Shown: positions 7,401-15,504 of the stretch, piece by piece
Numbering within the stretch: position 1 is the first letter of the stretch
Layout: every line of letters begins with the position of its first letter
Origin: Darwinimomas sp045600945
GTDB taxonomy: Bacteria > Bacillota > Clostridia > Lachnospirales > Lachnospiraceae
Assembly: GCA_045600945.1 (NCBI GenBank)
Contig: JAZRYX010000013.1
Coordinates: forward strand, 1-24,180
Length of the DNA: 24,180 bases
Direction: 5' to 3'
Program-made: the position numbers and the translations under genes
The notes under the pieces: generated by a model
The model's database searches: none
Seen by the model: the letters and a program-made list of their open reading frames with translations, nothing else
What the model was told of the DNA's origin: nothing

Positions 7401-8633
7401 AAGCCTTTATTTACAAAGGATATGAAGAAAGATTATACGATACTTTGTCCGCAGATGTCACCGATTCATTTCAACATACTTTCGGAGGCGGCAAAGGTCG
7501 GAGGATATAATCTGGAGATACTGGGTAATGATAATCGTCATGCCATCGATATGGGACTTAAGTATGTAAACAATGATGCATGCTATCCGTCGCTTATCGT
7601 AGTCGGACAGATTATGGATGCGCTGCATTCCGGAAAGTATGATCTGGATCATGTTGCAGTTATCATGTCACAGACGGGAGGAGGCTGCAGAGCTTCCAAT
7701 TATATCGCGTTCATAAGACGTGCGCTGAAGCAGGCGGGAATGGGACATATACCGGTTATCTCAGCCAATTTTGTCGGACTGGAACCACAGCCGGGATTCA
7801 AGCTTACGCTTAATGTGCTTGAGCGTGCCACCATGGCTATCGTATTCGGCGACATACTTATGAAATGTCTGTATCATATGAGACCGTATGAAGTGACGCC
7901 GGGGTCGGCCAATGAGTTACACAAAAAATGGGAAAAGAAATGTATCGACTTTGTAGGCGGAAAGAAAGTCACCATAAGCGGATACAAAAAGATATGCAGG
8001 GAGATAGTTGAGGACTTCGATAATCTTCCGATAACGGATCAGAAAAAACCGAGGGTAGGAATAGTCGGTGAGATACTTGTAAAGTTTTCACCTGTTGCCA
8101 ATAACTATCTGGTAGATCTTCTTGAAAGTGAAGGCGCTGAGGCAGTTGTTCCCGATTTGCTTGATTTCTTTAACTATAGTTTTTACAATGAGTATTTTAA
8201 GGCAGATAATCTCGGAACAAAGAAACGTTCAAGGATAGTAGCTTCTGCAGCCATAAAGGGAATGTCCTTGATAAGACGCGCGGGATCGAAAGCATTTGCA
8301 AAAAGTAAACACTTCAGTCCGCCTGTGGATATCAGGAAGATCGCAGAATATGCCGCACCGGTTACATCGATGGGTAATCAGACAGGAGAGGGATGGCTTC
8401 TTACCGGAGAGATACTTGAGCTTGTTCATGGTTCGGTGCCGAATGTAATATGTATTCAGCCGTTTGCATGCCTGCCGAATCATATTGTGGGCAAGGGTGT
8501 AATTAAGGAAATCAAGAGACAGTACCCGCAGGCTAATATAGTAGCAATCGATTATGATCCGGGAGCGAGTGAGGTTAATCAGCTGAATCGTATCAAGATG
8601 ATGCTGACAACTGCAAAACGTAATATGATATGA
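4413..8633 (+). CDS. Giant 2-hydroxyacyl-CoA dehydratase activase-like protein
   Basis: This 1406-residue protein carries two tandem BcrA/BadF/HgdC-type ATPase domains. The first starts with GIDIGSTTIK (about residues 6-15) and has the cysteine loops GICAGGTGSF (about 124) and ARCGVF (about 161), which in HgdC-type activators hold a shared [4Fe-4S] cluster. The second starts with GIDAGSTTTK (about 320) and repeats the loops as EACSSGCGSF and GTRCTVF. A cysteine cluster CHGCTNSC (about 604) and GNRCERG follow, then the DUF2229 region and a long C-terminal part with scattered cysteines. HgdC proteins use ATP to push an electron to a dehydratase. This larger class is widespread in anaerobes but its substrate is unknown. 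No dehydratase subunits are adjacent. GGGAG lies about 10 bases before the start, which overlaps the ABC stop; a second ATG at 4425 is possible. Confidence 0.85.
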   Translation: MIYRMGIDIGSTTIKIAILDDENKPLYKNYRRHYADIQKNMSMLLSQAHDLLGDIELRPVITGSGGLTLAKHLGIPFTQEVIAVSTCLARYYPKTDVAIELGGEDAKIIYFEGSSVEQRMNGICAGGTGSFIDQMAALLQTDAAGLNELSKSHQVIYDIAARCGVFAKTDIQPLINEGASKEDLAASIFQAVVNQTISGLACGKPIRGHVAFLGGPLHFLDELRETFKRTLKLDAEHSIEPEDSHLFAAFGSAMNAEADAPMVSLEELNNRMKTPLKLEFEVARMDPLFENEEAYRVFRERQDKYQVKKLDIASYHGKCFLGIDAGSTTTKTALISDDGSLLYSFYDNNNGDPLATAIRAIKETYEHLPKDAVIVRSCSTGYGEALIKSALMLEDGEVETVSHYKAAAFFNSEVDCVLDIGGQDMKCIKIRDKSVDDVQLNEACSSGCGSFIENFAVSLGYSVQDFASAALFAEHPIDLGTRCTVFMNSKVKQAQKEGASVADISAGLAYSVIKNALYKVIKVSDVSELGKNIVVQGGTFYNDAVLRAFEKIAGCETIRPDIAGIMGAFGAALIARERYNECLPTTMLSLDEINKFEYSAEFARCHGCTNSCRLTINKFSGGRRFISGNRCERGLGLEKNKDKLPNLYEYKIRRLFGYEPLEKGKASRGEIGIPRVLNMYENYPFWFTFFTKLGFRVVLSPLSSRKIYELGIESIPSESECYPAKLAHGHIMWLLDQGVKKIFYPCIPYERNEFKEAINHYNCPIVTSYAENIKNNIEQLREPGITFMNPFLAFTSEEIVAKRLESIFSDIDSKEVRAAAHEAWKEQEACRIDIQKEGEAALKFMEENDRHGIVLAGRPYHIDPEINHGIPEMINTYGMVVLSEDAISHLAPIERPIRVNDQWMYHTRLYAAANYVKSNERLDLIQLNSFGCGLDAVTTDEVHEILQNSRKLYTCLKIDEVNNLGAARIRVRSLIAAIRERDQRGITASVKPSSIDKPLFTKDMKKDYTILCPQMSPIHFNILSEAAKVGGYNLEILGNDNRHAIDMGLKYVNNDACYPSLIVVGQIMDALHSGKYDLDHVAVIMSQTGGGCRASNYIAFIRRALKQAGMGHIPVISANFVGLEPQPGFKLTLNVLERATMAIVFGDILMKCLYHMRPYEVTPGSANELHKKWEKKCIDFVGGKKVTISGYKKICREIVEDFDNLPITDQKKPRVGIVGEILVKFSPVANNYLVDLLESEGAEAVVPDLLDFFNYSFYNEYFKADNLGTKKRSRIVASAAIKGMSLIRRAGSKAFAKSKHFSPPVDIRKIAEYAAPVTSMGNQTGEGWLLTGEILELVHGSVPNVICIQPFACLPNHIVGKGVIKEIKRQYPQANIVAIDYDPGASEVNQLNRIKMMLTTAKRNMI

Positions 8634-8682
8634 TAAAATCAAAAGGTGCAGATGCATCGAAATAAAAAATGAGGAGGCAGAT

Positions 8683-9594
8683 ATGGCAGACACGATGAGT
8701 AGCTGGGAAAGCATCCGTGATGGTGCTGGTGATGTGGAACATCTAATCGGACATAAGCAATACAATATGGCTATGGTCAAAGCGCGTCAGACATTGGAAA
8801 TCATGGTCAATTCACTTGCGGACCTTTATGGACTGGAAACAGGTGATTTGAAAACTACCATTGATGATCTCTACAGAATAGGTGCAATCTCCAAAACGAG
8901 TGCGGAGCATTACCATAAGATACGCATGATAGGAAACAAGGCCATCCATGAGGGAGAGGACAGCCCGACCGGAGCAAATGTTGCATACCATCTGTTAAGT
9001 CAGGAGTTATATACATTTGCCAATGATATTTCCGAAAAGAAGAAATCATCACGCAAGACAAGAAGTGGATCGACGCAAAGAAATCTTGATGAGGATATCA
9101 GACCGATAAGAGTCAGGAAGAGCAGGAGAAACAACAGATTGGGCGAGAAGATATTTATCGTCGTAGCTATCATCCTTGCGATACTTCTGGTTGTCGGAAT
9201 CATCAAGCTTCTTACAGGAGACGGAGATAAGCCTTCAAATAATAAGGAAACCGAGACAGAGATGCAAACTGTTGTTGAGACAGCGGCACCCGTTATTCAG
9301 CCTGTAACACAGGCAGAGACAGAGCCGCCGACAGAGGCATCATTAATATATCTTATAAATGCGCAGACTGTTAATGTCAGAGAGCAGCCGAATACTGATT
9401 GTAAGATACTTGTCCAGCTTGCAAAGGGGACACAGATAAATGTTATCGAAGAAGTTGATGCCGATTGGGTTAAGATTGACATTGACGGAAAAGAAGGATA
9501 TGTAAACAGACAATTTATCATTGAGACAAACGCTCAGAGTGTCGAAGAGGGTGCAGGGAATGCACAGGAAGCTGAAGGAAATGCAGAGCAGTAA
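8683..9594 (+). CDS. DUF4145 - transmembrane - SH3b protein
   Basis: This 303-residue protein has three parts. Residues about 10-110 are a helical DUF4145 (HEPN-like) domain, with the conserved block IRMIGNKAIHEG. A basic linker (about 115-150) leads to one membrane helix (IFIVVAIILAILLVVGIIKL, about 157-176). Outside comes a Thr/Glu-rich stretch, then a bacterial SH3 domain (about 226-280: NVREQPN, GYVNRQFI). The topology puts the HEPN-like part in the cytoplasm and the SH3 domain near the wall, where such domains bind peptidoglycan or proteins. GAGGAGG at 8671-8677 fixes the start. It lies 49 bases after the activase with no terminator, and overlaps the next gene. Function is not known; an envelope sensor is one possibility. 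Confidence 0.75.
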   Translation: MADTMSSWESIRDGAGDVEHLIGHKQYNMAMVKARQTLEIMVNSLADLYGLETGDLKTTIDDLYRIGAISKTSAEHYHKIRMIGNKAIHEGEDSPTGANVAYHLLSQELYTFANDISEKKKSSRKTRSGSTQRNLDEDIRPIRVRKSRRNNRLGEKIFIVVAIILAILLVVGIIKLLTGDGDKPSNNKETETEMQTVVETAAPVIQPVTQAETEPPTEASLIYLINAQTVNVREQPNTDCKILVQLAKGTQINVIEEVDADWVKIDIDGKEGYVNRQFIIETNAQSVEEGAGNAQEAEGNAEQ

Positions 9595-10324
9595 AGTTAA
9601 AACAGTATGGGGTGTGATTCTCGGAGTTATCTTTGCGATATCACTGATACTGGTGCTGTTTTTCACATCCATGGACATCACGATTTACGGAAATATGCCG
9701 CAGTCTTTCGTGAATGAATGCGAAAAATATGGAGTGCTGGATGATGTCGGTATCAGCAGCGAGGAAATGGCTGATGTCACGATAGGTATGTTTGAATACC
9801 TGAGAGGGAATAGAGATACTCTCAAAGATATAACAGCTACTATTAACGGACAGCCTGATACACCGTTCTTTAATGAAAAAGAATGCCTGCATATGGCCGA
9901 CTGCAGAGAACTTTTCTTAAAAGGTTATGCACTCAGAACATTTTGTATCGTTTTATGCATCGTGCTTCTGGCAGTCATACTCATAATGTTCAGGGAAGAG
10001 TTATTTTATGCATGGCATGTACTTGCATCGGGAGTTTTTCGCGGCACGATAGGATTCATCATAGTGATGGCTCTGGTTGCCGGATTAGCCGCAAGTTATT
10101 TTGATCAGATGTTCATTATGTTCCATGAGGTATTTTTCGATAATGACCTTTGGCTGCTGGATCCGACCAGGGACAGACTTCTGATGGTTATGCCAACGGG
10201 ATATTTTGTTGACTGTGTTAAGTCGATAGGACTGTATTTTGGTATAGGACTTGTCATTCTTTTGGTTTTATCAGGCTCTAGGTTATTATACGAAAAGAAA
10301 CTTAAATCCAAAAAGCATATTTGA
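9560..10324 (+). CDS. DUF1461 (TIGR01906) integral membrane protein
   Basis: This protein of about 254 residues has membrane helices near its start (VWGVILGVIFAISLILVLFF), twice in the middle (TFCIVLCIVLLAVILIMF; GFIIVMALVAGLAA) and near the end (LYFGIGLVILLVLSG). Between the first and second helix is an outside region with short charged motifs. This matches the TIGR01906 membrane family of Firmicutes, whose role is unknown. I chose ATG 9560, with AGGG at 9548-9551; the frame is open back to 9521 and another ATG lies at 9581. It overlaps the SH3b gene by 35 bases, and its TGA shares a base with the carboxypeptidase ATG (TGATG), so all three are probably made together. Confidence 0.75.
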   Translation: MHRKLKEMQSSKVKTVWGVILGVIFAISLILVLFFTSMDITIYGNMPQSFVNECEKYGVLDDVGISSEEMADVTIGMFEYLRGNRDTLKDITATINGQPDTPFFNEKECLHMADCRELFLKGYALRTFCIVLCIVLLAVILIMFREELFYAWHVLASGVFRGTIGFIIVMALVAGLAASYFDQMFIMFHEVFFDNDLWLLDPTRDRLLMVMPTGYFVDCVKSIGLYFGIGLVILLVLSGSRLLYEKKLKSKKHI

Positions 10325-11652
10325 TGAAAAGATTATTTTGCATAATATTCAGCATAATATTTGCGCTCAGCTCAGCATTTGCTTCCATGGCATCACCGGT
10401 ATGGCCGGAGTATCCGCCGAAGGAAGTACAGGCTGAGGGTGCATGCCTTATGGACGCCCGTTCCGGGGCGGTGCTGTATGGCAAGAATATGCACGAGCAT
10501 TATTATCCGGCAAGTATTACAAAGATACTTACCGCTCTTGTTGTCATAGAAAACTGTGACAATCTTGATGAGACACTGGTGTTCTCACATCGTGCAGTTT
10601 ATGATGTCGAAGAAAACTCATCAAGCGCGGGATATGACGAGGGAGACGAAGTTACGGTACGTACTGCGCTGTACGCGATGCTTCTTGCATCTGCAAATGA
10701 GGCTGCCAATGCTCTTGCGGAACATGTCGGCGGAAGTATAGAAGGCTTTTGTGAGATGATGAATGAGAAAGCACGTCAGCTGGGATGTACGGACAGTAAT
10801 TTTGCAAATCCGAGCGGACTTAATAATCCGGATCATTATACAAGCGCTTACGACTATTGTCTGATCAGTAAGGCGGCATTTGCAAATGATACCTTCGTGC
10901 AGATCGACGGATCAACATATTACACACTTCCGCCTATGAAGAGAAATCCTGAAGAGGCGATGGTCTATACACATCACAATATGCTTAAGAAAAACAGTTC
11001 GTGGTATTATGAAGGTATAGTCGGAGGTAAGACAGGATACACATCACTGGCAGGAAACACTTTAGTAACCTGCGCTGAAAGAGATACGATAAAACTTGTG
11101 AGTGTGGTTCTGAACGGACACCAGACGCATTATGAAGACACGAAACTGCTTTTGGATTTCGGATTTAATAATTTCTATAATGTAAGTCTTGCGGAATACA
11201 AGACAGAATTCGATACGGTTCTTGAGCCGATGGATATAGCGGGATTGGGTGTCAAAAATGCTGACATGATAACTACTTCACGTGAAGCAAGTGTGACACT
11301 TCCGATAGGAGCTACAATGGATGATGTGACTAAGGATATTGTTTATGATCTGGACACTGTTGCTCCTGAAAATGCATGCGCGAAGATAATATACAGATAC
11401 GGAGATAAAATTGCGGGAGAGCAATATGTCCTGAGAAAGTTAGAGTATTCGGAAACCGAGATAGTACTCGGGGAACTGATTGAAAACGAAGAAGAGATTA
11501 TTCAGGACACATCACCGGCAAAGACAGCACGTGACTGGTTTTTGGAAACACCTGTCTGGGCAAAGATACTCATGATAGTCGGATTTATTGCCCTTGTGGG
11601 CGGACTAGTATTTCTGATAGTAAAACTGCTTCCGAAGAAAAGAAGAAGATAA
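10324..11652 (+). CDS. D-alanyl-D-alanine carboxypeptidase (S11, PBP5-like)
   Basis: This 442-residue enzyme trims the terminal D-alanine from peptidoglycan stem peptides at the outer face of the membrane. All three penicillin-binding motifs are present: SITK (64-67, catalytic Ser64 and Lys67), SAN (123-125) and KTG (236-238). A signal peptide covers about residues 1-24. The C-terminal PBP5 domain follows, then a real membrane helix (about 412-436) and a basic KKRRR end, instead of the amphipathic helix of classical PBP5. The start is coupled to the previous stop by TGATG and has no obvious ribosome site, so it likely relies on the upstream gene. A strong terminator begins 11 bases after the stop. 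Confidence 0.9.
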   Translation: MKRLFCIIFSIIFALSSAFASMASPVWPEYPPKEVQAEGACLMDARSGAVLYGKNMHEHYYPASITKILTALVVIENCDNLDETLVFSHRAVYDVEENSSSAGYDEGDEVTVRTALYAMLLASANEAANALAEHVGGSIEGFCEMMNEKARQLGCTDSNFANPSGLNNPDHYTSAYDYCLISKAAFANDTFVQIDGSTYYTLPPMKRNPEEAMVYTHHNMLKKNSSWYYEGIVGGKTGYTSLAGNTLVTCAERDTIKLVSVVLNGHQTHYEDTKLLLDFGFNNFYNVSLAEYKTEFDTVLEPMDIAGLGVKNADMITTSREASVTLPIGATMDDVTKDIVYDLDTVAPENACAKIIYRYGDKIAGEQYVLRKLEYSETEIVLGELIENEEEIIQDTSPAKTARDWFLETPVWAKILMIVGFIALVGGLVFLIVKLLPKKRRR

Positions 11653-11662
11653 AGATATAAAT

Positions 11663-11702
11663 AAAAAAGAAGTGCGGCTGTGATATGCCGCACTTCTTTT
11701 TT
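11663..11702. terminator. Perfect bidirectional terminator
   Basis: AAAAAAGAAGTGCGGC (11663-11678) pairs perfectly with GCCGCACTTCTTTTTT (11687-11702) around eight bases. T runs follow on both strands. It ends the carboxypeptidase transcript on the plus strand and the liv operon on the minus strand. Confidence 0.95.
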
Positions 11703-11703
11703 A

Positions 11704-12414
11704 TCAGTTGCTTTTTCCGAGATAAGCTTCTCTGACCTTCGGGTCTGCAAGGAGCTCTGCTCCGGTACCTGTCATTGTTATGGCACCGGTCTCAAGTACA
11801 TATGCGAGGTCTGCAACCTTGAGAGCCATGTTGGCGTTCTGCTCAACCAAAAGCACTGTAACACCTTCGTTGTTAATAGTTCTTATGATTGAGAAAATAT
11901 CCTGAACTACCAAAGGAGCAAGTCCGAGTGAAGGTTCATCCATCATGATAAGCTTCGGCTTACTCATCAGGGCGCGGCCTACTGCCAGCATCTGCTGCTC
12001 ACCGCCTGAAAGCGTACCGGCATATTGCCAGGATCTTTCTTTTAGACGGGGGAACAGAGTATATATCCACTCGATATCCTTTTCAATCTGAGCTTTATCT
12101 TTTCTGAGGTAAGCACCGATTTTGAGATTTTCAAGTACGGTAAGGTCGGCAAAAACGCGGCGCCCTTCGGGAACCATTGCTATACCGCTTTTAACGATTG
12201 AATCAATGGTTTTTCCGTTAAGTTCGGTTCCGTTCCAGTTTATGGAACCGCTCTTTGCCTTTACTAGTCCGCTGATGGTTCTGAGCGTTGTTGATTTACC
12301 GGCACCGTTTGCTCCGATAAGTGTGACAATCTTTCCATCGGGTACATCGAGGGAAATGCCTCTTAGGGCATTGATTCCGCCGTAATTTACATATAAATCT
12401 TTTATACTAAGCAT
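11704..12414 (-). CDS. livF: Branched-chain amino-acid ABC transporter ATPase LivF
   Basis: This 236-residue ATPase is one of the two nucleotide-binding subunits that power uptake of leucine, isoleucine and valine (or related amino acids). It shows Walker A GANGAGKST, signature LSGGEQQM, Walker B LIMMDEPSLGLAP and the H-loop LVEQN typical of LivF. The reading frame stays open 69 codons upstream, but ATG 12414 has GGAGG six bases before it and starts at the family's usual MLSIKDL. One base separates it from the livG stop. It is the last gene of the operon, ending at the shared terminator. Confidence 0.93.
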   Translation of the reverse strand: MLSIKDLYVNYGGINALRGISLDVPDGKIVTLIGANGAGKSTTLRTISGLVKAKSGSINWNGTELNGKTIDSIVKSGIAMVPEGRRVFADLTVLENLKIGAYLRKDKAQIEKDIEWIYTLFPRLKERSWQYAGTLSGGEQQMLAVGRALMSKPKLIMMDEPSLGLAPLVVQDIFSIIRTINNEGVTVLLVEQNANMALKVADLAYVLETGAITMTGTGAELLADPKVREAYLGKSN

Positions 12415-12415
12415 A

Positions 12416-13258
12416 TCAATCCTCCGCAACACCAAGGTATGCATCGATAACTCGCTGATTCTTTTGAATTTCTTCCGGAGTACCGCTTGCGATAAGTTTT
12501 CCGAAATCGAGTACATAGATTCTGTCGGAGATATCCATAACCAGATCCATATGGTGCTCGATAAGAAGAATAGTCTTCTTAAATTCTTTTCGAATCTGTC
12601 CGATGAACTCTGTGAGCTCAAGCGTTTCCTGAGGGTTCATTCCGGCTGCAGGCTCATCAAGGAGCAGCAGAGCAGGATCTGTTGCAAGTGCACGTGCAAT
12701 TTCGAGTCTTCTCTGTTTTCCGTAAGGGAGGGATGTCGCAAGTTCGTCTTTAACATCCAAAAGACCTACAGTTGCAAGTACTTGTTCAACCTTCATTCTC
12801 TGTGCAGCTTCTTCGCCGGCATTGCCGCGGAAAGTTGCAGAGAATATGTTGGCTGTTGAATGACCGTGCATAGCGATAAGAACGTTATCAAATACCGTCT
12901 GAGTCTTCCATAGACGTATATTCTGGAATGTTCTGGCCATACCACGCAGCGTAATCTTGTCAGGAGTAGGGTTAAGTACCGGCTGTTTTACATAATACTC
13001 GGCACATGTACCCTTATATCCCTTTTTCATCTTACCCTGAGGATGATTACGTATTATTGTCTTACCGAAGAAATCAATCTCACCGTTTGTCGGTTCATAT
13101 ACTCCGGTTATGACATTGAACGCGGTTGTCTTACCGGCACCGTTCGGACCGATAAGTGCGACAATCTCGCCTTCGCCTACTTCCATTGAAAGGTTATCAA
13201 CGGCAACGACACCACCGAACTGCATGGTAACATTTTTAAGTTCAAGAGCTTTTGTCAT
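12416..13258 (-). CDS. livG: Branched-chain amino-acid ABC transporter ATPase LivG
   Basis: This 280-residue partner ATPase has Walker A GPNGAGKTT, the LivG-type Walker B LLLLDEPAAGMNPQE and H-loop LIEHHMD. LivG is usually about 255 residues. Here about 20 extra residues, rich in Lys and Gly, lie after the first beta sheets (around KTIIRNHPQGKMKKGYKG). The start at 13258 has GGAGG eight bases upstream and overlaps the livM stop by four bases (ATGA). In the ABC signature region the sequence reads LPYGKQRRLEIARAL, the common LivG variant. Confidence 0.93.
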   Translation of the reverse strand: MTKALELKNVTMQFGGVVAVDNLSMEVGEGEIVALIGPNGAGKTTAFNVITGVYEPTNGEIDFFGKTIIRNHPQGKMKKGYKGTCAEYYVKQPVLNPTPDKITLRGMARTFQNIRLWKTQTVFDNVLIAMHGHSTANIFSATFRGNAGEEAAQRMKVEQVLATVGLLDVKDELATSLPYGKQRRLEIARALATDPALLLLDEPAAGMNPQETLELTEFIGQIRKEFKKTILLIEHHMDLVMDISDRIYVLDFGKLIASGTPEEIQKNQRVIDAYLGVAED

Positions 13259-14481
13259 GATCTTGACCTCCTTCCGCTGTGACCTGCAGACTCATCCGGA
13301 GCAGAATCAAGGACATTGCTGACACCCTGACGGTTTTTCTTACTGAAGAACCCATTCTTCTTCCAGTCACGTATTTTATCCGGAAGTTCCTTATCTCCCA
13401 TGATACCTTTACTGAAGAAAAGTACGACTATCATGATGATGACTGAAAATACAACAAGTCTGAATCCGTTTCTGAAAACATTCGGAGCATTGATTCCCAG
13501 GAAGCTTCCCGAATCAAGACCTCTGAGCCACCACTCACTTGCGAAGATGAACAGAAGCGCTCCGATAACGGAACCGGAAATCGAACCGATACCGCCGAGA
13601 ACTACCATAAGCAATATCTCGTAAGTCATGGATACTTTGAAGTTTGATGCCTGAGCGATAGAAAGAACCATTGCCATCATGGCACCTGCAACACCTGCAA
13701 AGAAAGAACTGATGCAGAATGAAAGCTGCTTTGTTTTGGCAAGATTGATTCCCATGGCTTCAGCTGCAACTTCATCATCACGTACTGCCTTGAAAGCGCG
13801 CCCGTAAGTTGAGTTTACGAGAAGAACGATAATAGTGATACAGATGACCGCAATCAAAACGGGCACGAATGTCGAGAATGACAAAGTGACATTACCGATC
13901 TGTAACTGCATGGTCGATGTTCTGACAAAACTCTTTAAGAGGTTTGAGCCGTTAGTTACCGGACCGAGCTTTTCCCATTGGAATATAGCGCGGATGATTT
14001 CCGCAAATCCGAGGGTGGCGATTGCCAGGTAATCAGATTTAAGTTTGAGTACCGGAAGTCCGATAAGGTAAGCAAATAAAGTTGCGATAAGTCCTGCTAT
14101 GATGATGGCTACCGTAACTCCAAGCACCGTACCAAAGGGCCCGAGTACTTTTGAAAAAGCTTCCGGGAAAGAAAAACGAACAGCAGCATCAAAATACTGA
14201 TATACCGTATCTCTTTCAGCAGAAGGAATCGTAAAGATAGCATATGCATATGCACCGATAAGCATGAATCCGGCATGTCCCAGAGAGAAAAGGCCGGTGA
14301 AACCGTTAAGCAGGTTCATCGATACTGCAGCAAGCGCATATACCGAACCTTTCTGAAGAACGGTAAGGAGCATGCCGAGCGAATCTGTAGGTTTAATAAG
14401 CTGATCAAGTGCAAATACAAGAAGCATAAATGCAACGATAATAATCAGGGCGATGTAATTTTTCTTTTTTGTCTTTTCCAT
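13255..14481 (-). CDS. livM: Branched-chain amino-acid ABC transporter permease LivM
   Basis: This 408-residue membrane subunit forms half of the transport channel. It has about nine to ten hydrophobic segments, the family motif NGFTGLFSLGHAGFM (about residue 59), and the ATPase-contact loop around GRAFKAVRDDEVAAEAMG. A hydrophilic tail of about 40 residues (rich in Lys, Ser and Arg) follows the last helix. AAGGAGG lies eight bases before ATG 14481. It lies 13 bases after the livH stop. Confidence 0.93.
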   Translation of the reverse strand: MEKTKKKNYIALIIIVAFMLLVFALDQLIKPTDSLGMLLTVLQKGSVYALAAVSMNLLNGFTGLFSLGHAGFMLIGAYAYAIFTIPSAERDTVYQYFDAAVRFSFPEAFSKVLGPFGTVLGVTVAIIIAGLIATLFAYLIGLPVLKLKSDYLAIATLGFAEIIRAIFQWEKLGPVTNGSNLLKSFVRTSTMQLQIGNVTLSFSTFVPVLIAVICITIIVLLVNSTYGRAFKAVRDDEVAAEAMGINLAKTKQLSFCISSFFAGVAGAMMAMVLSIAQASNFKVSMTYEILLMVVLGGIGSISGSVIGALLFIFASEWWLRGLDSGSFLGINAPNVFRNGFRLVVFSVIIMIVVLFFSKGIMGDKELPDKIRDWKKNGFFSKKNRQGVSNVLDSAPDESAGHSGRRSRS

Positions 14482-14494
14482 GAATTACACCTCC

Positions 14495-15421
14495 TTAGAC
14501 CTTATCTGTCTGCTTCTCACCAAACAGGCCCGTAGGTTTAAATACGAGAATGATGATAAGAAGGACAAATGTGAAAGCATCACTGAATGTTGCGAAACCG
14601 ACTGCACCGGAGATGACTCCCTGTGAAACAAGTATCGTATCAAGTCCCTTGATAATAGACTCACAGATACCGATTATGAATGCACCGATAACAGCACCCG
14701 GTATGGAACCGATTCCTCCGAATACCGCAGCAACAAATGCTTTAAGACCCGGCATAGATCCTGATGTAGGAACGAGTCCCGGATAATTTGAGAAGTAAAG
14801 GATGGAACCTATGGAAGCGAGGAATGAACCGATAACGAAAGTTGCTGAAATTACGTTATTGATTTTGATTCCCATAAGCTGTGAGGTTTCAAAGTCCTTA
14901 CTTACGGCACGCATAGCCATACCTATCTTTGTATGGTTAATAAGCCATACCAGAATGAGCACCAGTGCAAGAGTAAGGAATGGTGTAATAGCCGTTACTC
15001 GCGTAGTGGTAGTACCTAATATTTCTATCTTATCTGAGATCCATGGAATCTCAGGGTAATTCTTATTAAGACCTCCGGTAATGTAAAGCGCAAGATTCTG
15101 AATCAGATAGGATACACCGATTGCAGAAATCATGACAGACATACGCGGTGCGGTGCGCAGCGGTTTATAAGCAACACGCTCAATCGTAAATCCGAGTGCA
15201 ATGGTAATAATTATTGTAACAGGGATGGCAACATACAGAGGTGTTGATGCTGCAAGATATATCATAACGAGACCGGAAACCATGAACACATCGCCATGCG
15301 CAAAATTGATAAGACGCAAAATACCGTAGACCATCGTATAGCCTATGGCAATGAGTGCATACTGTCCTCCGACCGATATACCTGATAACAGATAAGGTAA
15401 TACTGTATCAAATAAATTCAT
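14495..15421 (-). CDS. livH: Branched-chain amino-acid ABC transporter permease LivH
   Basis: This 308-residue permease pairs with LivM. It begins MNLFDTVLPYLLSG and has the typical block GYTMVYGILRLINFAHGD (about residues 27-44), the ATPase-contact loop GMAMRAVSKDFETSQLMG, and near its end GFATFSDAFTFVLLIIILVF. The frame runs on upstream for 15 codons, but GGAG stands six bases before ATG 15421. Its leader contains the hairpin after livJ. Confidence 0.93.
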   Translation of the reverse strand: MNLFDTVLPYLLSGISVGGQYALIAIGYTMVYGILRLINFAHGDVFMVSGLVMIYLAASTPLYVAIPVTIIITIALGFTIERVAYKPLRTAPRMSVMISAIGVSYLIQNLALYITGGLNKNYPEIPWISDKIEILGTTTTRVTAITPFLTLALVLILVWLINHTKIGMAMRAVSKDFETSQLMGIKINNVISATFVIGSFLASIGSILYFSNYPGLVPTSGSMPGLKAFVAAVFGGIGSIPGAVIGAFIIGICESIIKGLDTILVSQGVISGAVGFATFSDAFTFVLLIIILVFKPTGLFGEKQTDKV

Positions 15422-15454
15422 TGTTTTCTCCAAATCCGTATTACATAGTATGAA

Positions 15455-15490
15455 GAAAGGCGCCAAACCTTTTGAAGACTGGCGCCTTTC
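15455..15490 (-). terminator. Hairpin between livJ and livH, likely attenuator
   Basis: GAAAGGCGCCA (15455-15465) and TGGCGCCTTTC (15480-15490) pair perfectly around 14 bases. On the minus strand the stem ends in CTTTCTTC, a poor T run, so it probably stops only part of transcription or protects the livJ message from decay. Either would give more binding protein than membrane subunits. Confidence 0.6.
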
Positions 15491-15504
15491 GGTAACTTTA
15501 TTAC

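Noticed and set aside
8229..8780. Minus-strand frame of 183 codons opposite the activase end
   Set aside because: It is a mirror of strong codon bias in the activase gene, with no ribosome site and no recognisable domain.
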